Positions 1 to 10,289 of a DNA stretch of 64,000 nt are shown here, in pieces. How positions within the stretch are numbered: position 1 is the first letter of the stretch; every line of letters starts with the position of its first letter. Position numbers and translations under genes: made by a program. The notes under the pieces were generated by a model. The model saw nothing but the letters and a program-made list of their open reading frames with translations. It had not been told where the DNA came from and searched no databases. Source of the stretch: Chamaelirium japonicum (lineage: Eukaryota; Streptophyta; Magnoliopsida; Liliales; Melanthiaceae); assembly GCA_947650365.1 (NCBI GenBank), contig CANTAL010000024.1, positions 1,645,001 through 1,709,000 on the forward strand, read 5' to 3'.

Positions 1-560
1 CTGGACGTCAGATAACCTGTAGAGATTGCATTCCACTCAAGCGTCAGTCGGGTAACCCAACGTACCGTGGTATTAGACTATGGAAGGTCCGTACACGTTG
101 GCATATCAAAGCACCACACAACTGGTTGGCCCAGTGTACATGGTCCCTCAGGGTTCAGGACATATTATCTATAGTAGTAAGACGGTTTATGCACCAATGT
201 CTGAATCACTGAACTGTGCACCGTCTTGGTTACTATTCAACACGATCATCGTGCTTGGTCAGGTGAATGGGAATCCCACGTTCCTGTGGTGGAGACTTCA
301 CCATATCCTCTATCTGCCAATAGTTTATTCTCGGTGAAGCGACCGGCATCACTAAAGCTGTGGACTAGTTCTAGGTCAATACAGAACAGGTCCATTGGGT
401 CTCCCAAGCATAGCTCCATCATACACCTCAGTGGCATACTCTGCTCCCTAGGGTCCTTTTATTATATGTGTATTAATATATACCAAAGTAGTATTCTAAT
501 TAAAGTAATAACCAAAGTCATCTTTATTAATGTTAATACAGAAAATCCACGCTCAGGACA
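1..560 (-). mobile_element. Copia-type LTR, end fragment (continues beyond the window)
   Basis: This stretch is a diverged relative of positions about 55030-55576, the end of a solo LTR elsewhere in the window. Shared blocks include the words around GGGTAACCCA, CAAAGCACCAC, AACTGGTT and GGTCCCTCAGGGTT. Read on the minus strand it would begin TGTCCTGAGCG at 560 and run off the left edge, a plausible TG start for an LTR. The short open frames here are not conserved between the two copies and I treat them as chance. The orientation rests on the solo LTR, which has a minus-strand TATA box. The outer end at 560 is inferred because the matching target-site duplication lies outside the window. Confidence 0.55.
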
Positions 561-1650
561 TACGAGCTACAAAAGATTAGAGAGTAGAGAGAGATAGAGG
601 TAGAGACTATTGACACAAGAAATGTTGACGGAGTTCAGCTTTACGACCTACTTTTCTAGGCAAGAGATGTCACCTGATCTTCACTATAATATGAGTAAGG
701 AGGGTTGAGCGTTCTCTCGACAGGCCGAGAGAAGCTGCATACAACGGGGTTTCACAAAGCAACTAGAAGGGAACTAAAAGGAGGAAAAAGCCTCATGCTC
801 TAGTTCTGGAATCTCCTTTCTCTTCTTGACTGAATCTCCAACCCCCTCTCTGTAAGCCATAAGGGTCATTTTATAGCTGAGGAATGCACTCGATATGGCA
901 GTGATGATATGGCGATGATGATGTGGCACTAGTTCTGGGCCTCCTTGCTGGGCTCTTATTGGGCCGTTGTTCGGGTCCAATAAGGGGGGCTTGATCTACA
1001 GTAGGGGTGAGTGTCGGTTTTGTTGGTCGGTTTCGGTATCGGTTTTGTCGGTTTTATTTTTTTTCGATTTTTAAAAAATCAAAACCGAAACCGAAATGGT
1101 CGCTTTTTGTCGGTTCGGTGTGATCAGTTTTCGGTTTGGTTTCGGTTGATATAAGGTATGCTAGAGCCCTTGGCTCTTGAATCTTAATCGTCAGTTTGTC
1201 ACAAATAAGTGGATGATTGTGTCTTTACATAGTGCCAAAATAAAAGTTCAAAGCAAAATCAACCAACTTTCACTCTTTTGAAGCATTGTAGATGTAACAT
1301 AATTCCTTCATACTTGCACTTACTGGAAACAAAAGTATTATGGCCATTGGGTTTATGATTTAAGAAGTTGGGTCGGTTTTTTCAGTTTCGGTTCGGTGTT
1401 CCATACCCGGGAACCGAAACCGATTTAATTGGTTTTGTCGGTTCGATTTGTTTTCGGTTCGGTTTGATGTTCGGTTCAGTTATTTTGGTTAAATTTTGGT
1501 CGGTTTCGGTTCGGTTAGACAGTTCGGGTCGGTTTTTGCGCAGCCCTAATCTACGGGTCATGTAGAGTAGGCCCATGGGCCTGGGCTTGCCTACATAGGC
1601 CATTGCGTGGGCCTACGTGTGCCTGGACCGGTATGATTTTTACACCCACA
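561..1650 (-). mobile_element. Relict Tat-like LTR, split by a hAT insertion
   Basis: Two parts (561-1001 and 1549-1650) weakly resemble the LTR of the Tat element at 38285-50987. Both have a GAGAGAGA stretch, then TTGACACAAGA-ATGT-GGAGTTCA, then a CTCGACAGGCCGAG-like block, and end in ACACCCACA (1642-1650) where the Tat LTR ends GCACCCACA. The 5' part is cut at 560 by the Copia-type LTR and the middle is interrupted by the hAT element. No coding sequence or primer site was found next to it. The assignment is by eye from short blocks and could be wrong. Confidence 0.35.
1002..1548. mobile_element. Non-autonomous hAT element (MITE-like), 547 bp
   Basis: The ends are imperfect inverted repeats: TAGGGGTGAG at 1002 and, on the other strand, TAGGGCTGCG at 1548 (8 of 10 match). 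The 8-bp flanks are ATCTACAG (994-1001) and ATCTACGG (1549-1556), a target-site duplication with one mismatch, which is the length expected for the hAT superfamily. Both subterminal regions are full of CGGTTTCGGT-type direct repeats, as is common for sites bound by hAT transposases. There is no transposase frame, so it would depend on a partner elsewhere. Confidence 0.72.
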
Positions 1651-1814
1651 TCCGCTACAACAGAAAGAGTAAAAATAGTTCCAACTAGGCAACAAGACTT
1701 CTGATTCCCGTTTCCCATCTGACCGTTAGTGACAGAAAAGGAAACGGATGTGAGTGCAAAAAGTGATCTCGTTGTTGATTGTTGAGGGAATTCCTGAAAG
1801 AGAAATGATTTAGA

Positions 1815-2215
1815 TCTCACCTTCTATAAACCCCAAAGAAGTCCCATGACGTGGCAAAAGTGCAAAAGTCTTTTTTGCCCTCAAAAGCAGGTTTTACACG
1901 TGCTAAACAGTGGCTCCCATTTACTTCCAGATTTTAAAATAATTTTTTTAGGAGTTGTGATTTTCACTTTAAAAAATACATAACTTTTTGTAGGAACATC
2001 GAAATTTTATAAAATTTGTATTTTTGGAATCTACCCATAGAGCTCTACAAAACTGGACCCATATCGCATATGAAATTCCAAAAAAAAAAATAGAAATTAC
2101 ATAGCCCATCGGTCCGAACCCGGTCATCGACCCGACCTGACCTGGCCCGAACACACCATGGCCCGAACTCGAGCTGCCACCTTAGGCCTGTAGAGCGACT
2201 CGGCCCGAAGCACGG
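1815..2215 (+). repeat. Left arm of the long inverted repeat
   Basis: It pairs with 2850-3296 on the opposite strand. It lacks a short block (a CTAGGGGTGTAAACC-like word) that is present in the right arm near 2945-2960, so the arms have diverged by indels as well as substitutions. Confidence 0.6.
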
Positions 2216-2257
2216 CCCGTAGCCTGGCCCGCTCCAGCCCAAAAAATAAAGCGTCTC

Positions 2258-2410
2258 TTGACTAAATATTACTTTTTCGACAGTTGGTTTCTTGACTAGA
2301 TTAAGAGATACTTTATCGATAATTTGTCTCTTAACTAAATTGAGAGACACTTTATTGACAATTGATCTCTTAAGTAAATTAAGAGACACTTTATCTTCAG
2401 TTTGTGTCTG
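2258..2410. repeat. Short tandem repeat, period about 39 bp, four copies
   Basis: Each unit reads roughly TTAACTAAATTGAGAGACAC followed by TTTATCGACAATTTGTCTC, with substitutions between copies. It lies in the centre of the inverted-repeat element and merges into the next tandem array. Confidence 0.6.
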
Positions 2411-2850
2411 ATAAAGTGTCTTTTGATTGTGCAAGTGTTAGTTTTACGTGATATTTGCTTTTGTAAGTAACATTTGGTCAGTTAACGTGAATCCAAGATT
2501 TCAAAAGTGACATTTAAGTTTTTGATAATTGTAAAATTAAGAGACACTTTTATCGGCAATATGTGTCTCATTAGTGTCTCTTGATTTTGCAATTGTCAGT
2601 TACATGACATTTGTTTTTGTAAGTGATATTTAGTCAATTAACTTGAAACCAAAATTTCGAAAGTGATATTTTCAGTTTGTGACAATTGTAAAATTAAGAG
2701 ACTTCTATCGGCAGTTTGTGTCCGGTAAAGTGTCTCTTAACTTTGCAACTGTTAGTTTTATATGACATTTGCTTCTGTGGCATTTAGTTAGTTAACCTGA
2801 AACCAATATTTCAAAATCGACATTTTCACTTTTTTATAACAATCGGTCCA
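2399..2850. repeat. Tandem repeat, period about 156 bp, three copies
   Basis: Unit starts fall near 2399, 2556 and 2712. Each contains TTTGTGTC, AAAGTGTCTCTT, TGCAA-TGT-AGTT, GACATTTG and TTAAC-TGAAACCAA words in the same order. It fills the middle of the inverted-repeat element and is non-coding. Confidence 0.65.
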
Positions 2851-3296
2851 GGCTTCTGACTCAAGGTGGCAGCTCGAGTCCGGCCCATAGTATGTTCGGG
2901 CCGTGCCGGGTCGGATTCGGGTGGGGTTCGGACCGATGGGCTTGGTTTACACCCCTAGTGTAGTCTTATATCTATTTTTTTTTTTAGAATTTCATAGGCA
3001 ATATTGGTCTAGTTTTGTAGATCTCCATGAGTATATTCCAAAAATACAAATTTTATAAAATTTCGATATGTCTACAATATGTTATGGATTTCTTAAAGTG
3101 AAAAACACAACTCCAAAAAAATACTATTTAAAAAATCTGATATAAATGATAGCATATGAATACCGCGTACAGATTCGATCTGCTTTTGAGGATAAATCAG
3201 ATATTTAAACTTTGGTTTGTTTTTCATATTAAATTGTTAAGCCGTTGGATGGTTGCCACCTTATGGGGTTTCATGATGGAGCCTATAGAATGGGGT
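2850..3296 (-). repeat. Right arm of the long inverted repeat
   Basis: It is the reverse complement of 1815-2215 with scattered differences. It carries an extra GGTTTACACCCCTAG block that resembles a hAT-type terminus, so a second small element may once have ended there. Confidence 0.55.
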
Positions 3297-3586
3297 TCCT
3301 AAAATGGAAGAGTTCCGTACGGTGACGTCTGAACAGGATGTAATGACGTCAATCAAGAGTCGCCCCCCCCCCCCAAAAAAATAATAATAATAATAATAAA
3401 TAAATAAATAAGGGATTTTTTTTCAAAATATTATTAAAAAATAAAATAATTAGTTAAATAGCCGTTGACCGAAAGTATTTGACGGACTAGCGCTCTGACA
3501 GCCACGTGGCATGTCACCGCTGAAAAGCTCTTGCCACATCGGATGTCTATTTTTTTTCACGAGTTTAAGTAAACCCAGCAATATAG
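3297..3586. repeat. Low-complexity stretch (poly-C, AAT and AAAT microsatellites)
   Basis: A C-run starts near 3363 and is followed by an A-run, (ATA)n and (AATA)n to about 3412. The rest is AT-rich. One CCACGTGG palindrome lies near 3502. I see no gene. Confidence 0.6.
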
Positions 3587-3639
3587 ATGTCGGGTTTACT
3601 AATCCCCCCTAATCTTACTTCCGCAATAAACTTAACCTC

Positions 3640-3945
3640 TCTTAAAACCGGTATTCTAATAACCGGGTTTAAACCCGGTATTGTCAGCACCGGGTTTAGC
3701 CTGCTGTGTCAAACTTTCCCCTCAGTCTACTCTCAGTTAAACTTCTCTCAGTCGAGTTCACTCCCTCAGACGATACCCAGTGTTGTCATCACCGGATTTA
3801 GGCAAAACCTGAAGAAAAAAAATTACAACATGCCCAAAAACACTGCTCTCTGTCGAACTTCCGCTCAGTTGATCCTGTTTAAACCTGGAATTGTCATCAC
3901 CGGGTTTAGGCTTAAACCCGGTGATGACAATACCAGGTTTAGGCT
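3640..3945. repeat. Palindromic ACCGGGTTTA repeat cluster
   Basis: The words ACCGGGTTTA and TAAACCCGGT recur at least six times, usually next to TTGTCATCAC or its complement. They are separated by CT-rich segments containing CTCTCAGT. 3662-3679 is a perfect 18-bp palindrome, ACCGGGTTTAAACCCGGT. The 154-residue open frame that spans this area has repeat-derived composition and no recognisable domain, so I do not call it a gene. Confidence 0.7.
3880..3941. other. Long hairpin, about 29-bp stem with 4-base loop
   Basis: 3880-3908 pairs with 3913-3941 around the loop GGCT (3909-3912). Only 3889/3932 is mismatched. The inner 18 base pairs (TTGTCATCACCGGGTTTA and its complement) are perfect. Confidence 0.85.
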
Positions 3946-4284
3946 TAGACTTGAAAAAAAAAATAACATAGCAGAAAACTACTGCATCCTTGTCAATTTA
4001 GTGTTTAACTCATATACCAAATTGTACGGGCTACAAGTTTCAGCCATTTAGGTGTATCTAAATTCAACATGAATCACAACAAAAGAGAGTCGCGTTGCGT
4101 CGATACTTAACAAAGCAGACCTGTAATTTACTCATGCTCACAACATATTTCACATACTCACAACAAAAGAGAGAAACCTTTTCACAACAAAAGAGAAACC
4201 ATATATTCAAAGTCATCACATATATATGCCAATACATTCAGTGTGGCAATACAAAAATGCTATAACTGGATAAAATATGTGAAA
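3946..4284. other. No gene seen between hairpin repeats and PMD pseudogene
   Basis: AT-rich sequence with a short repeated ACAACAAAAGAGAGA word near 4078, 4162 and 4188. On the minus strand it lies just downstream of the pseudogene and may contain its old 3' untranslated region. Nothing else was recognised. Confidence 0.5.
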
Positions 4285-5209
4285 CTATGTCCTCTGTCTC
4301 TTCGATCTAGTGCCCTGAGCATGACCTCGGCATCGTCCTCATCCACGGCCTCGACCATGACCTGGCAGTATACCCCGACCTCGACGTGGTACATCATCCT
4401 CAACCTCGGGCTTAGGCTCGGCCTTGACTGTAGCCTCGGGCTCAAGTGCAGCCTCAGCCTCGACCGCAACCACGACCTTGACCTCAGCCTCGGTCTCGAC
4501 CTCAACCAGTGTCTCCAGCTGTGCCTGTGCATCTGGTAGTACCTGTGGCTGCACCTCAGGAGGTCCCTCTGGTAGTGGGACCACAACTTGTGTCTGTTCA
4601 ACCTGGGAGGTGGATATAGTAGCTCTACCTCTCCGGCGATAGTACCGAATAGGCTGCTCGGCCTCAGCTGCTCTAGAGGTAGATGGCCGGTCGGGGTAGC
4701 AGGTGCGTGTCTGACCTCCGACGATGAAGTGAGGTATCAGGCCCATGGTAGTTGTAAATAGCGAAATGTTGTCGAGAGTCTCAACCATAAATGCCAGTAT
4801 ACCATCGATCTCATCCCCGGCCTCCGGAGATATGTCCAAGTAGTAACTTCGACTAAATGCCTGGAGTCTATGGTGGACCGTCTGTAGCGTGTCAAACTAC
4901 AATAACGTAACAATGAATATGAATATAATATCAAATAAATATCAAAACTAATAATTTAGGACATATAACTTACTTACCATGCGTCGCTCGTATGGCCCTC
5001 GTGGTCGGTATACCTCCAGTTGTGGCTGTGGTGGCACCTGAGGAGGTACCATAGGTTGTGGCTCGTCCGAAGGAGGTCCCTGTGGCTGTGGCTCTAGCTG
5101 TGCCTCGGGAGGTCCCTCCGGCTGTGGCTCGGTCTCTGGTTGAGCCGGAGGCTGGACCATCGACTTGTGTCATCTCGTAATCCACCGTCGAATAATAGAC
5201 CAGTACCAC

Positions 5210-5530
<321 letters not shown>

Positions 5531-5582
<52 letters not shown>
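5531..5582. repeat. (CT)n microsatellite
   Basis: CT dinucleotides with a single CTTTCT interruption, joining the first hairpin element to a short TA tract. Confidence 0.95.

Positions 5583-5603
<21 letters not shown>
5582..5603. repeat. (TA)n microsatellite, short
   Basis: About 22 bp of TA dinucleotides between the CT tract and the second hairpin element. Confidence 0.95.
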
Positions 5604-5940
<337 letters not shown>

Positions 5941-6599
5941 CTCGTGATGGGTCTGGATCCACGCCCTCGTGCTCGTGATGTATTGTGACTCGCCTCACCT
6001 CCCAAGCAGTGATGTACCGTGCGTGGTAAACAGACCAATCCTGGGTCGATCGACCTCATGCATCTACCCGTCCACATCCTCTACCGGGTCTGGGATGTGC
6101 TGTCTCCTGAAACCAAACTGCCTCAGAACATAATCCGGGACATGCATCTTAACTATCTAGAAGCAAATCTGTGGTGTCCTCGAACGCCAGACGTCCTGAC
6201 CCTCAGTGCTGATCTGAGGCAAGGCACCAAGGGTCACATTTGGATATGGATCCCAGGTCACCTGCATCATGTATAATAGGCATTAGTATATACATGATGA
6301 TCGGGCCTATTTTTATATTTAACCACCTAGAAGTATAAATTAGTATCTGCAACTGTAGTTGTTGATCGAGCTCATTCCCAAAGAACTCAAGTGTACCCTT
6401 AGGGTTAGTCACATTATTGTGACTAACCCACCACCTGAAATAATATAAAGTTTCATCAGTCATTATATAAGTAATTAAAATATAACACTGAGTAATAGTA
6501 AATGCATAACAATACTGGGATCCAAGTGGCCCGTCTGGTAGGATCGGCTCGGGCCCTCCGTCGGTTCGTCCGATGTGAAGAAGCTCCCATGACCAAATC

Positions 6600-6941
6600 T
6601 GTGACGACCAAGATCCAATAGGCCAATAGCCAAGAGCCAAGACTCCTGAGTCGGGGATGCCAAGATGGATGAGGTGAGGTGAGGTGAAGTGAGGTGTACA
6701 AGGCCACGAGTTAGCCCCACATCGCCTGGAGAGAAGGAGATCCTAAGCTACTTATATAATTTCCCCTCCCAAACATAGTAGACACGTTTTAAAACCATGC
6801 GCCGCTACGGAATTCGTAAGAACTCCGTAGTTAAGCGTGCTCGGGCGAGAGCAGTACCAGGATGGGTGACCACCCTGAGAAGTTCTCGTGCGGGCACGGG
6901 CAGAGCGGACAAAATCTTGTGTGTTTGGGGCGGATGTTACA
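6600..6941 (+). repeat. Cassandra LTR A, complete
   Basis: It is 342 bp from TGTGACGACC to GGATGTTACA. It has a TATATAA box near 6754 and the 5S-like part at 6819-6890. The internal segment 6942-7021 follows, with the primer site TGGTATCAGAGCT at 6945-6957 and the polypurine tract near 7009-7018. Confidence 0.9.
6819..6890 (+). ncRNA. 5S rRNA-like segment inside Cassandra LTR A
   Basis: It matches plant 5S rRNA from AGAACTCCG through GTTAAGCGTGCT, GGGCGAGAG, the AGGATGGGTGACC box and TCTCGTG; this span holds the internal RNA polymerase III promoter boxes. The 5' part of 5S is not conserved. Equivalent segments are at 7231-7302, 8170-8240, 8576-8647 and 8988-9059 (plus), and 7364-7435, 7781-7852, 9169-9240, 9579-9650 and 10000-10070 (minus). 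These are element parts, not a 5S gene cluster: they lie in LTRs, not in tandem 5S units. Confidence 0.85.
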
Positions 6942-7021
6942 AAATGGTATCAGAGCTGGTTCTCCTCGGGATGGGGGGGTCTAACCCTACACGAGGCCGT
7001 GTAGCCCTAAGGGGGGTGGAT

Positions 7022-7303
7022 TATGACGACCAAGATCCAATAGGCCAATAGCCAAGAGCCAAGACTCCTGAGGCGGGGATGCCAAGATGGATGAGGTGAG
7101 GTGAGGTGTACAATGCCACGAGTTAACCCCATATCGCCTGGAGAGAAGGAGATCCTGAGCTACTTATATAATTTCCCCTCCCAAACATAGTAGACGCGTT
7201 TTAAAACCGTGAGCCGCTACGGAATTCGTAAGAACTCCGTAGTTAAGCGTGCTCGGGCGAGAGCAATACCAGGATGGGTGACCACCCTGGGAAGTTCTCG
7301 TGC
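7022..7303 (+). repeat. Cassandra LTR B, 3' end lost
   Basis: It starts TATGACGACC (one change in the terminal TGTG) and stops inside the 5S-like part after GTTCTCGTGCG. It runs within a few bases into LTR C of the opposite orientation. Confidence 0.85.
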
Positions 7304-7312
7304 GGTGAATTT

Positions 7313-7649
7313 TGTAACATCCACCCCAAACACACAAGATTTTGTCCGCTCTGCCCGTGCCCGCACGAGAACTTCTCAGGGTGGTCACCTATCCTGGTAC
7401 TGCTCTCGCCCGAGCACGCTTAACTACGGAGTTCTTACGAAATCCGTAGCGACGCACGGCTTTAAAACGCGTCTTCTATGTTTGGGAGGGGAAATTATAT
7501 AAGTAGCTCATGATCTCCTTCTCTCCAGGCGATGTGGGGCTAACTTATGGCCTTGTACACCTCACCTCACCTCACCTCATCCATGTTGGCATTCCCGCCT
7601 CATGAGTCTTGGCTCTTGGCTATTGGCCTATTGGATCTTGGTCGTCACA
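7313..7649 (-). repeat. Cassandra LTR C, complete, inverted
   Basis: Reads TGTAACATCC to GTCGTCACA on the plus strand. The minus-strand internal segment 7650-7729 follows, with its primer site at 7714-7726 (GGCTCTGATACCA as written on the plus strand). Confidence 0.9.
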
Positions 7650-7729
7650 ATCCACCCCCCTTAGGGCTACACGTCCTCGTGTAGAGTTAGACCCCCCCAT
7701 AGCGAGGAGAACCGGCTCTGATACCATTT

Positions 7730-8071
7730 TGTAACATCCGCCCCAAACACACAAGATACTGTCCGCTTTGCCCGTGCCCGCACGAGAACTTCCAAGGGAG
7801 GTCACCCATCCTGGTACTACTCTCGCCCGAGCATGCTTAACTACGGAGTTCTTACGAAATCCGTAGCGGCGCACGGTTTTAAAACACGTCTTCTATGTTT
7901 GGGAGGGGAAATTATATAAGTAGCTCAGGATCTCCTTCTCTCCAGGCGATGTGGGGCTAACTCATAGCCTTGTACACCTCACCTCACCTCACCTCACCTC
8001 ATCCATCTTGGCATTCCCGCCTCAGAAGTCTTGGCTCTTGGCTATTGGCCTATTGGATCTTGGTCATCACA
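7730..8071 (-). repeat. Cassandra LTR D, complete, inverted
   Basis: It is 342 bp. A truncated internal segment (8072 to about 8113) follows and breaks in the C-run of its polypurine side, where block E begins. Confidence 0.9.
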
Positions 8072-8113
8072 ATCCACCCCCCTTAGTGCTAGACGTCCTC
8101 GTGTAGGGTTAGA

Positions 8114-8291
8114 CCCCTCCCAAACATAGAAGATGTGTTTTAAAGCCGTGCGTCGCTACGGATTTCGTAAGAACTCCGTAGTTAAGCGTGCTCGGGCGAG
8201 AGTAGTACCAGGATGGGTGACCCCCAGGAAAGTTCTCGTGCGGGCACGGGCAAAGCGGATAAAATCTTGTGTGTTTGGGGCGGATGTTACA
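8114..8291 (+). repeat. Cassandra LTR E, 5' part lost
   Basis: It begins at CCCTCCCAAACATAG, so the first half of the LTR is missing. The junction lies in shared CCCC sequence, suggesting microhomology joining. The internal segment 8292-8371 has the primer site at 8295-8307. Confidence 0.85.
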
Positions 8292-8371
8292 AAATGGTAT
8301 CAGAGCCGGTTCTCCTCGCTATGGGGGGGTCTAACCCTACACGAGGACGTGTAGCCCTGAGGGGGGTGGAT

Positions 8372-8698
8372 TGTGACAACCAAGATCCAATAGTCCAATA
8401 GCCAAGAGCCAAGACTCCTGAGGCGGGAATGCCAAGATGGATGAGGTGAGGTGTACAAGGCCATGAGTTTGCCCCACATCGTCTGGAGAGAAGGAGATCC
8501 TGAGCTACTTATATAATTTCCCCTCCCAAACATAGAAGACACGTTTTAAAGCCTTGCGTCGCTACGGATTTCGTAAGAACTCCGTAGTTAAGCATGCTCG
8601 GGCGAGAGTAGTACCAGGATGGGTGACCTCCCTGGGAAGTTCTCGTGCGGGCACGGGCAAAGCGGACAGTATCTTGTGTGTTTGGGGCGGATGTTACA
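8372..8698 (+). repeat. Cassandra LTR F
   Basis: About 327 bp and shorter in the GGTGA repeat tract than its relatives. The internal segment 8699-8778 has a primer site with one change (TGGTATCAAAGCC, 8702-8714). Confidence 0.9.
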
Positions 8699-8778
8699 AA
8701 ATGGTATCAAAGCCGGTTCTCCTCGCTATGGGGGGGTCTAACCCTACACGAGGACGTGTAGCCCTAAGGGAGGTGGAT

Positions 8779-9110
8779 TGTGACGACCAAGATCCAATAG
8801 GCCAATAGCCAAGAGCCAAGACTCTTGAGGCGGGAATGCCAAGATGGATGAGGTGAGGTGAGGTGTACAAGGCCATGAGTTAGCCCCACATCGCTTGGAG
8901 AGATGAAGATCATGAGCTACTTATATAATTTCCCCTCCCAAACATAGAAGACATGTTTTAAGACCGTGCGCCGCTACGGATTTAGTAAGAACTCCGTAGT
9001 TAAGAGTGCTCGGACGAGAGTAGTACTAGGATGGGTGACCTTCTTGGGAAGTTCTCGTGCGGGCACGGGCAAAGCGGACAAAATCTTATATGTTTGGGGC
9101 GGATGTTACA
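8779..9110 (+). repeat. Cassandra LTR G, head-to-head with H
   Basis: Complete to GGATGTTACA. Only seven bases (9111-9117) separate it from the inverted LTR H, so the internal domain is missing at this junction. Confidence 0.9.
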
Positions 9111-9117
9111 AAATTTT

Positions 9118-9448
9118 TGTAACATCCATCCCAAACATACAAGATATTGTCCGCTTTGCCAGTGCCCGCACGAGAACTTCCCAGGGAGGTCACCCATCCT
9201 GGTACTACTCTCGTCCGAGCACGCTTAACTACGGAGTTCTTACAAAATCCGTAGCGGTGCACGGCTTTAAAATGCGTCTTCTATGTTTGGAAGGGAAATT
9301 ATATAAGTAGCTCAGGATCTCCTTCTCTCCAGGCGATGTGGGGCTAACTCATGGCCTTGTACACCTCACCTCACCTCATCCATCTTGGCATTCCCGCCTC
9401 AGGAGTCTTGGCTCTTGGCTATTGGCCTATTGGATCTTGGTCGTCACA
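9118..9448 (-). repeat. Cassandra LTR H, inverted
   Basis: Starts TGTAACATCC directly beside LTR G. The internal segment 9449-9527 follows, with its primer site at 9512-9524. Confidence 0.9.
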
Positions 9449-9527
9449 ATCCACCCCCTCAGGGCTACACGTCCTCGTGTAGGGTTAGACCCCCCCATAG
9501 CGAGGAGAACCGGCTCTGATACCATTT

Positions 9528-9869
9528 TGTAACATCCGCCCCAAACACACAAGATTTTGTCCGCTTTGCCCGTGCCCGCACGAGAACTTCCCAGGGTGGT
9601 CACCCATCCTGGTACTACTCTCGCCCGAGCACGCTTAACTACGGAGTTCTTACGAAATCCGTAGCGGCGCACGGTTTTAAAATGCGTCTTCTATATTTGG
9701 GAGGGGAAATTATATAAGTAGCTCAGGATCTCCTTCTCTCCAAGCGATGTGGGACTAACTCATGGCCTTGTACACCTCACCTCACCTCACCTCACCTCAT
9801 CCATGTTGGCATTCCCGCCTCAGGAGTCTTAGCTCTTGGCTCTTGGCCTATTGGATCTTGGTCGTCACA
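9528..9869 (-). repeat. Cassandra LTR I, complete, inverted
   Basis: It is 342 bp. The internal segment 9870-9948 follows, with its primer site just before the final TTTT. Confidence 0.9.
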
Positions 9870-9948
9870 ATCCACCCCCCTTAGGGCTACACGTCCTCGT
9901 ATAGTGTTAGACCCCCCATCCCGAGGAGAACCGGCTCTGATACCATTT

Positions 9949-10289
9949 TGTAACATCCGCCCCAAATACACAAGATTTTGTCCGCTTTGCCCGTGCCCGT
10001 ACGAGAACTTCCTAGGGGGTCACCCATCCTGGTACTACTCTCGCCCGAGCACACTTAACTACGGAGTTCTTATGAAATCCGTAGCGGCGCACGGTTTTAA
10101 AACGCGTCTTCTATGTTTAAGAGGGGAAATTATATAAGTAGCTCAGGATCTCCTTCTCTCCAGGCGATGTGGGGCTAACTCGTGGTCTTGTATACCTCAC
10201 CTTACCTCACCTCACCTCATCCATCTTGGCATCCCCGCCTCTAGAGTCTTGGCTCTTGGCTCTTGGCCTATTAGATCTTGGTCGTCACA
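9949..10289 (-). repeat. Cassandra LTR J, complete, inverted; end of array
   Basis: Ends GTCGTCACA at 10289. The next base belongs to the CTAGCCGACCAGTCGC part of the dominant repeat. Confidence 0.9.

Larger units (their letters stand above)
1815..3296. mobile_element. Mutator-like non-coding element with long terminal inverted repeats
   Basis: The arms 1815-2215 and 2850-3296 are reverse complements over several hundred bases, with stronger and weaker blocks. Matching blocks include CCTCAAAAGCAG, GGAGTTGTG, GAAATTTTATAAAATTTG, CTCGAGCTGCCACCTT and CCCATCGGTCCGAACC. The central part is tandemly repeated and has no transposase frame. Long arms with a non-coding middle fit a non-autonomous MULE. 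The outer ends are approximate, and I could not find a clean 9-bp target duplication, so the superfamily is a best guess. Confidence 0.5.
6600..10289. mobile_element. Composite array of Cassandra TRIM elements (ten LTRs, four blocks)
   Basis: The LTR begins TGTGACGACC, ends GGATGTTACA and is about 330-342 bp. Between LTRs lies a short internal part of about 81 bp with a primer site TGGTATCAGAGCC (complementary to initiator tRNA-Met) and a polypurine tract ending GGGGGGTGGAT. Each LTR carries about 72 bp close to the 3' part of plant 5S rRNA. Those three traits define Cassandra, a terminal-repeat retrotransposon in miniature that needs outside enzymes. Block order: A-B plus, C-D minus, E-F-G plus, H-I-J minus. 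The outer flanks (AAATC left, CTAGC right) do not match, so this is not one simple insertion. Confidence 0.9.

Noticed and set aside
3587..4051. 154-residue open frame
   Set aside because: Its residues (TGFKPGIV, TGFRLKPG) come from the ACCGGGTTTA repeat in the DNA, and no protein feature is seen.
6819..10070. A tandem 5S rRNA gene cluster
   Set aside because: Only the 3' part of 5S is present, each copy lies within an LTR with primer site and polypurine tract beside it, and orientations alternate; this is Cassandra.
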